Shown here piece by piece: positions 1 to 4,041 of a stretch of DNA of 5,641 nucleotides. Source of the DNA: Micromonosporaceae bacterium. GTDB lineage: Bacteria; Actinomycetota; Actinomycetes; Mycobacteriales; Micromonosporaceae. The notes beneath the pieces were generated by a model. That model made no database searches. It saw only the letters and a list, made by a program, of their open reading frames with translations, and had not been told where the DNA came from. Each line of letters starts with the position of its first letter. Position 1 is the stretch's first letter. The stretch spans positions 1 through 5,641 of the forward strand of contig JADGGF010000311.1 of assembly GCA_019690055.1 (NCBI GenBank), read 5' to 3'. Made by a program: the position numbers and the translations under genes.

Positions 1-28
1 CCTGAGGGTTCGACTCCTTCACCCTCCG
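1..28 (+). tRNA. 3' end of a tRNA gene cut by the window edge (serine-like)
   Basis: Only the T-arm and the 3' acceptor strand are present. The T-stem GAGGG (4-8) pairs with CCTTC (16-20) around a canonical TTCGACT loop (9-15). The acceptor strand ACCCTCC (21-27) is followed by G73 at 28, and CCA is not encoded (CA then C follows). The missing 5' end should read GGAGGGT. A GGAG start with discriminator G is typical of bacterial tRNA-Ser, but Asp, Glu and Gln also carry G73 and the anticodon lies outside the window, so the isotype is a guess. It shows that the tRNA run continues to the left. Confidence 0.8.
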
Positions 29-37
29 CACAGTCGT

Positions 38-85
38 GACCTTGGAAATCTTTACCCCCTATAGGGGGTCCAAAGTTCCAAGGTC
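38..85. repeat. 48-base composite palindrome between tRNA genes
   Basis: A nested inverted repeat is directly visible. The outer arms GACCTTGGAA (38-47) and TTCCAAGGTC (76-85) are perfectly complementary over 10 bp. Inside, CTTT (50-53) pairs with AAAG (72-75). The core is a perfect 16-base palindrome, ACCCCCTATAGGGGGT (54-69), forming a 6-bp stem with a TATA loop. Two-base bulges (AT at 48-49, CC at 70-71) sit on opposite strands, giving about 20 pairs in all. No T-tract follows, so it is not a classic intrinsic terminator, although actinobacterial terminators often lack one. It could be a terminator or processing hairpin of the tRNA transcript, a dispersed palindromic element, or a protein-binding site. 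No second copy is visible in the window. Confidence 0.85.
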
Positions 86-113
86 CAGAAGTTGGTCCGA
101 CACACCGGAACAC

Positions 114-186
114 ACCCGCGTAGCTCAATGGGAAGAGCGACGGTCTTACACACCGTCGGTTGGGGGTTCGAGTCCCTTCGCGGGTA
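114..186 (+). tRNA. tRNA-Val(TAC)
   Basis: A complete 73-base cloverleaf. The acceptor ACCCGCG (114-120) pairs fully with CGCGGGT (179-185), with A73 at 186. The D-arm is GCTC/GAGC with loop AATGGGAA. The anticodon stem ACGGT/ACCGT closes loop CTTACAC, giving anticodon TAC at 147-149. The variable loop is CGGTT, and the T-stem GGGGG/CCCTT has two G-U pairs. A35, C36 and A73 match bacterial valine identity. The first pair is A1-U72 rather than the usual G1-C72. CCA is not encoded. UAC would read GUA, a rare codon in such a GC-rich genome, and probably GUG by wobble. Confidence 0.93.
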
Positions 187-191
187 CGCGA

Positions 192-275
192 GCGAGCGCG
201 CCGACGTGGGAGAGTCGGGGCTGGCTGTAACCCAGTTGCATCTTTGCTCAGGGGGTTCGAATCCCTCCGCTCGCA
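192..275 (+). tRNA. tRNA-Tyr(GTA), class II with an atypical D-arm
   Basis: An 84-base class II tRNA. The acceptor GCGAGCG (192-198) pairs with CGCTCGC (268-274), with A73 at 275. The anticodon stem GCTGG/CCAGT closes loop CTGTAAC with anticodon GTA at 227-229. The long variable arm (237-250) holds a small GCA/TGC hairpin. The T-arm is GGGGG-TTCGAAT-CCCTC. Position 8 is C (199), not the near-universal U. The D-arm is an uninterrupted 5-bp stem CCGAC/GTCGG with an 8-base loop, not the short stem and larger loop usual in bacterial tRNA-Tyr. The 5' acceptor string GCGAGCG also occurs four bases earlier (188-194); 192 is preferred because it leaves a normal 8-9 linker. No CCA is encoded. Confidence 0.87.
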
Positions 276-292
276 CCGATACCTCCGTCAGC

Positions 293-365
293 ACCCTCGT
301 AGCTCAGTGGAGAGAGCGCGACGTTCCGAGCGTCGAGGCCGGCGGTTCGAGCCCGCCCGGGGGTA
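293..365 (+). tRNA. tRNA-Arg(CCG)
   Basis: A complete 73-base cloverleaf. The acceptor ACCCTCG (293-299) pairs with CGGGGGT (358-364) with one U-G pair, and A73 is at 365. The D-arm is GCTC/GAGC with loop AGTGGAGA, supplying the A20 expected for bacterial arginine identity. The anticodon stem CGACG/CGTCG closes loop TTCCGAG with anticodon CCG at 326-328. The variable loop is AGGCC and the T-arm is GGCGG-TTCGAGC-CCGCC. As in the neighbouring tRNA-Val, the first pair is A1-U72 and CCA is not encoded. It would decode CGG, a frequent arginine codon at this GC content. Confidence 0.93.
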
Positions 366-369
366 CGCG

Positions 370-389
370 TTCGCGCCGCCGGGCGCGAA
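370..389. repeat. Perfect 7-bp hairpin in the Arg-Cys tRNA spacer
   Basis: TTCGCGC (370-376) and GCGCGAA (383-389) form a perfect inverted repeat around a six-base loop. It fills most of the spacer between tRNA-Arg (ends 365) and tRNA-Cys (starts 395). There is no T-tract, so a processing signal or simple spacer structure is as likely as a terminator. Chance GC-rich complementarity cannot be excluded. Confidence 0.5.
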
Positions 390-394
390 GGCAC

Positions 395-467
395 GGCCGT
401 ATGCCCGAGGGGTCAAGGGCTCAGTCTGCAAAACTGATGCTGGTCGGTTCGACTCCGACTGCGGCCT
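395..467 (+). tRNA. tRNA-Cys(GCA)
   Basis: A complete 73-base cloverleaf. The acceptor GGCCGTA (395-401) pairs with TGCGGCC (460-466) with one U-G pair. The discriminator is T at 467, the hallmark of cysteine tRNA. T8 and G9 are followed by a CCC/GGG D-stem with A14 and G15 in the loop. The anticodon stem TCAGT/ACTGA closes loop CTGCAAA with anticodon GCA at 428-430. The variable loop TGCTG ends in G48, so G15 and G48 can form the unusual Levitt pair known from E. coli tRNA-Cys. The T-arm is GTCGG-TTCGACT-CCGAC. CCA is not encoded. It is the last tRNA of the run, 32 bases before the converging hydrolase stop. Confidence 0.95.
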
Positions 468-499
468 CGACGAGCCACGCTGTCCACCATGGAGTGATC

Positions 500-1408
500 T
501 CAGCGCGTCATGAACTCGGCGATGGCGGCGGCGAGGGCCGGACCAGCGTCCTCCTGGACGAAGTGACCGGCGCCGGCGATGGTCACGGAGTGGGCGCCGG
601 GGACGGTACGGGCCAGCACGCGTGCCACACCGTCCGTGATGGGATCGCGGTCGCTGAAGGCCACCAGGAAAGGTTTGTCCCAGGTGGAGAGTCGCTGCCA
701 GGCGGCTCGGTTCGCTGGCGCGGCCGGGTCGTCGGGCGTGGTCGGCACGAGTCCCGGCATCGCCCGGGGACCGGCCTTGTAGCTCTCGTCCGGAAACGGT
801 GCGTCGTAGGCGGCGAGCACCTCGGCCGGCGGGGGCGTCTGGCATCCGGAGGCGACCAGCCGGCCGATGTCGAGGGTCGGCGCGGAGCGCACCTCCTCCC
901 GGAAGCGCAGCCACTCGTCCGGCATCCGCCGGTCACCAGTGGGCAGCCCGGTGTTCGTGGCGACGAAGCCGGCCACGCGCTCGGGGTGCTCGGCCGCCAG
1001 GCGCAGCCCGATCAGGCCGCCCCAGTCGTGCCCGACCAGCGTCACGTCGTGCAGCGCCAACGCGTCGAACAGGGCGGTGCGGACCCACTCGACGTGCCGG
1101 GCGTACGAATGGTCGGCCACCTCGGCGGGCTTGTCGGAGCGGCCGAAGCCCACGAGGTCGGGGGCGATGACCCGCAGTCCCGCCCCGGCGAGGACGGGGA
1201 TGACGCGGCGCCACAGGAAGGACCAGGTCGGTTCGCCGTGCAGCAGCACGATCGGCGGACCGTCGGCCGGGCCATCGCTGACGTAGGCCATCCGCAGCCC
1301 GCCGCCAACGTCCAGAAAGGACGGTTTGTACGGGAAGTCCGGGACGGCGGCAAACCGGGCTTCGGGCGTACGGAGGATCCTCATGGGCGCGGCCGGCGAG
1401 ACGGTCAT
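500..1408 (-). CDS. Haloalkane dehalogenase-type alpha/beta hydrolase (HLD-I/DhlA-like)
   Basis: A 302-residue cytoplasmic alpha/beta hydrolase without a signal peptide. Haloalkane dehalogenases hydrolyse a carbon-halogen bond through an aspartyl ester. Visible motifs: HGEPTW (E59 matches the halide-stabilising Glu56 of DhlA), GHDWGG (nucleophile D128 with the adjacent halide-binding W129), the cap-domain stretch AYDAPFPDESYKAG shared with DhlA, FSDRDP carrying the likely acid D255, and GAGHFVQE with H282. W166 in DEWLRF may be the second halide-binding Trp. The chosen ATG at 1408 overlaps the kamA stop as ATGA, which suggests translational coupling. A GTG at 1459 and an ATG at 1384 are alternatives; family proteins often begin near the latter (MRILRTPEARF). 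No Shine-Dalgarno sequence is visible. The fold and catalytic set are clear. Actual dehalogenase activity is inferred, since related hydrolases can be misnamed, and the link to lysine metabolism is unexplained. Confidence 0.9.
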   Translation of the reverse strand: MTVSPAAPMRILRTPEARFAAVPDFPYKPSFLDVGGGLRMAYVSDGPADGPPIVLLHGEPTWSFLWRRVIPVLAGAGLRVIAPDLVGFGRSDKPAEVADHSYARHVEWVRTALFDALALHDVTLVGHDWGGLIGLRLAAEHPERVAGFVATNTGLPTGDRRMPDEWLRFREEVRSAPTLDIGRLVASGCQTPPPAEVLAAYDAPFPDESYKAGPRAMPGLVPTTPDDPAAPANRAAWQRLSTWDKPFLVAFSDRDPITDGVARVLARTVPGAHSVTIAGAGHFVQEDAGPALAAAIAEFMTR

Positions 1409-2874
1409 GCCGGGACGATAGCGGGCTCCGACGCGCGCGTCGAGGATGAGGTGCGCCACCAGGCCTGGCCGGATGGGGGCAGGGTGTCGATCGGGTCGTA
1501 GTACGGGTACCGGCGACCCTCCACGTCGGCATCGTCCAGTGAGGACTCCAGCGAGGTCCGGTAGTTCTTGGTCCAGTACGAGATGCCGAGCTCGCGGTCG
1601 TACGCGGCCACCATGTGCACCCAGCGCTTGCCCACGTACGGCACGTCGCAGACGATGCGCGGCGTGGCGTACCCGGGCAGGTAGCCCATGATGTCGTGCT
1701 GCAGCGCCTGGGCGTGCGCCACCGACACCCGCCAGTGCTCCGCGTTGGGAATCATGTCACACATGTAGAAGTAGTACGGCAGGATGTTCGCCTCGCCCTG
1801 CAGCGCGAAGCACAGGTCGAGCAGGTCCGACGCGGTGGCGTTGACGCCCCGCAGCAGCACGCCCTGGTTGCGGACGTCCCGCACCCCCACCTCCAGCGCG
1901 GTCTGCGCGGCCCGGGCGACCAGCGGGGTGACCGACTGCACGTGGTTGATGTGGGTGTGGATGGCGAGGTTCACCCCGCGCCGGGCGGCGGTGCGGGCGA
2001 CCCGCTCCAGCCCTTCGACGACCTCGGGGGCCAGCCAGTGCTGGGGCAGCGCGGCGAGTGCCTTGGTGGCCAGCCGGATGTCGCGGATCGTCTCGATCGA
2101 CAGCAGTCGCATCAGGTAGGACTCGAGCTGGCGCCACGGCACGTTCGCCACGTCCCCACCCGAGACGACGACGTCCCGCACCCCCGGGTGCGACTGCAGG
2201 TAGGCGATGTGCGCGTCGTACCGATCGGCCGGCTTGAGCGCCAGGCGCAGCTTCGCCACGGTCGCGGTGGAGTTGCCGACCAGGTCCATGCGCGTGCAGT
2301 GGCCGCAGTACTGCGGGCAGGTCGACAGCAGCTCGGCCAGCACCTTCGTGGGATACCGGTGGGTCAATCCTTCCGCCACCCACATGTCGTGCTCGTGGAG
2401 GGAGTCGCGCGTGGCGTACGGGTGCGACGGCCAGTCGGTGCGCCGGTCGGAGGCGACCGGGATCATGTAGCGCCGCACCGGGTCGGCGTAGAACGCGTCG
2501 GTGTCCACGCGCGACGGAACCATCGTGTTGAGCATCTGCGGCGGCACCAGCATCGACATGGTGGCGAACCGCTCCTGGTCGGCCGCCAGGTCCTCGTAGA
2601 ACCGCTCGTCGACCAGATCCCCGAGCACGGCCCGCAGCTGGGCAATGTTCTTCACGCAGTGGGCCCGCTGCCACTGGGCCGACTCCCACTCGGCCCGGGT
2701 CACGCCGCGCCAGCCGGGGAAGCGCGTCCAGTCCGGCTCCACCAGCTCGCGGCGGCGGTACTCGTACGGCTGCGGCACCATGCGCGGCGCCGAAGGCGCG
2801 TGCGGCTGGTTCGGCGTCGACGGCGCGTGAGGCTGGCTGGGCGCCGAAGGCGCCTCGGACAGGCTCCCTCCCAT
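1405..2874 (-). CDS. kamA: Lysine 2,3-aminomutase family radical SAM protein
   Basis: A 489-residue radical-SAM, PLP-dependent aminomutase. KamA converts L-lysine to L-beta-lysine. The cluster motif CPQYCGHC places C186, C190 and C193 for the 4Fe-4S/SAM site. SGGD (238-241), HTHINH (306-311), NQGVLLRGVN (336-345) and LPYYFYMCD follow in the usual KamA order. D373 and D410 match the two aspartates (D293, D330 of the Clostridium enzyme) that hold the lysine side-chain amine; glutamate aminomutases replace them. K416 in DVPYVGK is the likely PLP lysine, but the usual glycine-run loop before it is YVG and one residue shorter. The N-terminus is a Pro/Ala/Ser-rich tail with 9-residue repeats. The ATG at 2874 was chosen; GTG at 2883 and TTG at 2910 are in frame and none has a good ribosome site. 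The gene overlaps the downstream hydrolase by 4 bases and diverges from kdd, its pathway partner. Confidence 0.9.
   Translation of the reverse strand: MGGSLSEAPSAPSQPHAPSTPNQPHAPSAPRMVPQPYEYRRRELVEPDWTRFPGWRGVTRAEWESAQWQRAHCVKNIAQLRAVLGDLVDERFYEDLAADQERFATMSMLVPPQMLNTMVPSRVDTDAFYADPVRRYMIPVASDRRTDWPSHPYATRDSLHEHDMWVAEGLTHRYPTKVLAELLSTCPQYCGHCTRMDLVGNSTATVAKLRLALKPADRYDAHIAYLQSHPGVRDVVVSGGDVANVPWRQLESYLMRLLSIETIRDIRLATKALAALPQHWLAPEVVEGLERVARTAARRGVNLAIHTHINHVQSVTPLVARAAQTALEVGVRDVRNQGVLLRGVNATASDLLDLCFALQGEANILPYYFYMCDMIPNAEHWRVSVAHAQALQHDIMGYLPGYATPRIVCDVPYVGKRWVHMVAAYDRELGISYWTKNYRTSLESSLDDADVEGRRYPYYDPIDTLPPSGQAWWRTSSSTRASEPAIVPA
2786..2866 (-). repeat. 27-bp tandem repeat (3 copies) within the 5' end of kamA
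   Basis: Three consecutive 27-base units begin at 2786, 2813 and 2840, each opening with GGCG(C/T)CGA(A/C)GG. Units 1 and 2 agree at 22 of 27 positions, units 1 and 3 at 21 of 27. In kamA they encode nine-residue units APSAPSQPH, APSTPNQPH and a degenerate APSAPRMVP (residues 8-34). The reading frame is kept because the unit is a multiple of three. Copy number could vary between strains. Confidence 0.85.
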
Positions 2875-2887
2875 GGGGCTCACGGTA

Positions 2888-2917
2888 CTGGAGAATCTAC
2901 GGTTAGCCAACTAGACT
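2888..2917 (+). promoter_or_regulatory. Candidate kdd promoter
   Basis: CTGGAG (2888-2893) and TAGACT (2912-2917) are separated by 18 bases. The -10 fits the actinobacterial TANNNT pattern; the -35 is poor. Transcription would start near 2924, leaving room for the ribosome site at 2937. The -10 lies in the odd palindrome TAGACTA (2912-2918), so the other strand also reads TAGTCT there. A weak dyad, CTA-CG-GTT-AGCC-AAC-TAG (2897-2914), overlaps it and could be an operator. Confidence 0.3.
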
Positions 2918-2923
2918 ACCGAA
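2894..2923 (-). promoter_or_regulatory. Candidate kamA promoter
   Basis: On the minus strand TAGATT (2899-2894) fits the TANNNT -10 pattern, with TTCGGT (2923-2918) 18 bases upstream as a weak -35. Transcription would start near 2887, just upstream of the ATG at 2874 and the GTG at 2883, and would exclude the TTG at 2910. It overlaps the candidate kdd promoter, so the two units may compete or be co-regulated. Confidence 0.25.
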
Positions 2924-2936
2924 GGATTTCCTGAGC

Positions 2937-2942
2937 AAGGGG
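2937..2942 (+). promoter_or_regulatory. Ribosome binding site of kdd
   Basis: AAGGGG lies 6 bases before the GTG at 2949. It supports that non-ATG start, because the protein's conserved beginning (GLHRVL, residues 9-14) follows at once. Confidence 0.65.
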
Positions 2943-2948
2943 CGATAC

Positions 2949-4037
2949 GTGGGAAACGAGACGTCGGCGATCGGACTGCACCGGGTGCTCGACCCGCCCG
3001 GGGTGCTGCCCCAGGCCGCCTGGCGCCTCGACCCCAGTCCCGAGATCGGCCCCGACGAGGTGCGCATCGCTGTAGAGCGCCTGAACCTCGACGCCGCGAG
3101 CTACCGGCAGTTGGCCACCGAGCACGGCGGCGACGGCGACGCGATCCGGGCCGAGGTGTTGAAGATCATCGAGGCCCGGGGCAAGATGCACAACCCGGTC
3201 ACCGGCTCGGGCGGCATGCTCATCGGCACCGTGGAGGCCGTCGGTCCGCGCTCCCCGCTCGGCCTGTCGGTGGGCGACCGGGTCGCCACGCTGGTCTCGC
3301 TGACCCTGACCCCGCTCGCCATCACCGACGGACTGTCCGCATGGGACGGTCGCAACGAGCAGGTTCCCGCGCGGGGGCACGCCATCCTCTTCGCCCGATC
3401 CATCGCCGCGAAGCTGCCCGACGACCTCGACCCCGCGCTCGCGCTGGCCGTGCTCGACGTCTGCGGGGCGCCGGCCCTGGTGGATCGGGTGGTGCGGCAA
3501 CGCCCCGGGGACAAGCGGACGGTCGCGGTGCTCGGTGGCGCGGGCAAGTCGGGGTCGCTCGCGCTGGTCGCGGCGCGGCGCGCCGGAGCCCGTACGGTTG
3601 GGGTCGTCCCGGTCGACGAGGAGGCCCGCCGTCTGCGGGAGGCGGGGATCGCCGACGATGTGGTGCTGGCCGACGCCCGCGACCCGGTCGCGCTGGCCGA
3701 CGCCGTGATGGGGGCACTCGGCGCGCCGGCCGACGTCACCGTGGTCTGCGTGGATGTGCCGGGGTGCGAGCACGGCGCGGTCCTGAGCACGGCCGACGGC
3801 GGCACCGTGATCTTCTTCAGCATGGCGACCTCCTTCGCCGCCGCGGCCCTCGGGGCGGAGGGGCTCGCCGCCGACGTGACCATGCTCATTGGCAACGGCT
3901 TCGTCCCCGGTCACGCCGAGCTGGCCCTGCGGCTGGTCCGGGAGGAGCCCGCCCTGCAGGCGCTGTTCGCGCACCGGTTGCGGGGCCACGGTTCGCCCCG
4001 GCCGGACGACCCGGCGGCGGGGAACCCGGCAGGATGA
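2949..4037 (+). CDS. kdd: L-erythro-3,5-diaminohexanoate dehydrogenase
   Basis: A 362-residue cytoplasmic dehydrogenase of the lysine aminomutase pathway. Kdd oxidatively deaminates 3,5-diaminohexanoate to 5-amino-3-oxohexanoate with NAD(P)+. The family is recognised from GLHRVLDPPGVLPQ near the N-terminus, GKMHNPVTGSGGMLIGTV (78-95), VGDRVATLVSLTLTPL (108-123), the nucleotide-binding turn VLGGAGKSG (194-202), DGGTVIFFSMATSF (283-296) with ALGAEG after it, and IGNGFVPGHAE (314-324). Length is near the family norm, with a short polar C-terminal tail from about residue 346. The GTG start is supported by AAGGGG six bases upstream. It diverges from kamA and is followed after four bases by the amidohydrolase, so the two are very likely one transcript. 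The identification is confident; the cofactor preference cannot be read from the sequence. Confidence 0.93.
   Translation: MGNETSAIGLHRVLDPPGVLPQAAWRLDPSPEIGPDEVRIAVERLNLDAASYRQLATEHGGDGDAIRAEVLKIIEARGKMHNPVTGSGGMLIGTVEAVGPRSPLGLSVGDRVATLVSLTLTPLAITDGLSAWDGRNEQVPARGHAILFARSIAAKLPDDLDPALALAVLDVCGAPALVDRVVRQRPGDKRTVAVLGGAGKSGSLALVAARRAGARTVGVVPVDEEARRLREAGIADDVVLADARDPVALADAVMGALGAPADVTVVCVDVPGCEHGAVLSTADGGTVIFFSMATSFAAAALGAEGLAADVTMLIGNGFVPGHAELALRLVREEPALQALFAHRLRGHGSPRPDDPAAGNPAG
4031..4034 (+). promoter_or_regulatory. Ribosome binding site of the amidohydrolase, inside the kdd stop region
   Basis: AGGA ends 7 bases before the ATG at 4042 and lies in the last codons of kdd. An ATG at 4034 is closer but meets a stop after three codons, so 4042 is the start. 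Confidence 0.5.
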
Positions 4038-4041
4038 AGCC

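Noticed and set aside
42..65. TTGGAA and TATAGG as a promoter for the downstream tRNAs
   Set aside because: The spacing is only 12 bases and both hexamers lie in the arms of the palindrome, so they are better explained by that structure.
52..294. Minus-strand frame with a plausible-looking 80-residue protein opposite the tRNAs
   Set aside because: Strings such as RDSNPQP come from reading the antisense of tRNA anticodon and T-arms, a familiar source of spurious annotated proteins.
483..493. TCCA-CCA-TGGA mini-hairpin as a terminator between tRNA-Cys and the converging hydrolase
   Set aside because: Only four pairs and no T-tract; too weak to call.
29..499. Attachment-site duplication of a tRNA 3' end marking an integrated element
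   Set aside because: The repeated GGTTCGA strings are the shared T-loops of the tRNAs. No longer direct repeat of any tRNA 3' end is visible elsewhere in the window, and no integrase is present.
92..1501. Long plus-strand open frame (469 codons) across the tRNAs and the hydrolase
   Set aside because: It runs through four tRNA genes and then antisense to a well-recognised hydrolase. It has the low-complexity Arg/Gly/Asp make-up of a GC-rich shadow frame and no family motif.
1615..2934. 439-codon plus-strand frame opposite kamA
   Set aside because: Antisense to kamA, whose motifs are clear. The His/Val/Arg/Gly-rich translation is typical of a GC-rich shadow.
3889..4041. Upstream extension of the amidohydrolase frame to an ATG at 3889
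   Set aside because: It would overlap kdd by about 150 bases and add an Arg/Pro-rich tail. The family start (LFRGGTVYSP) follows directly after the ATG at 4042, which has AGGA upstream.
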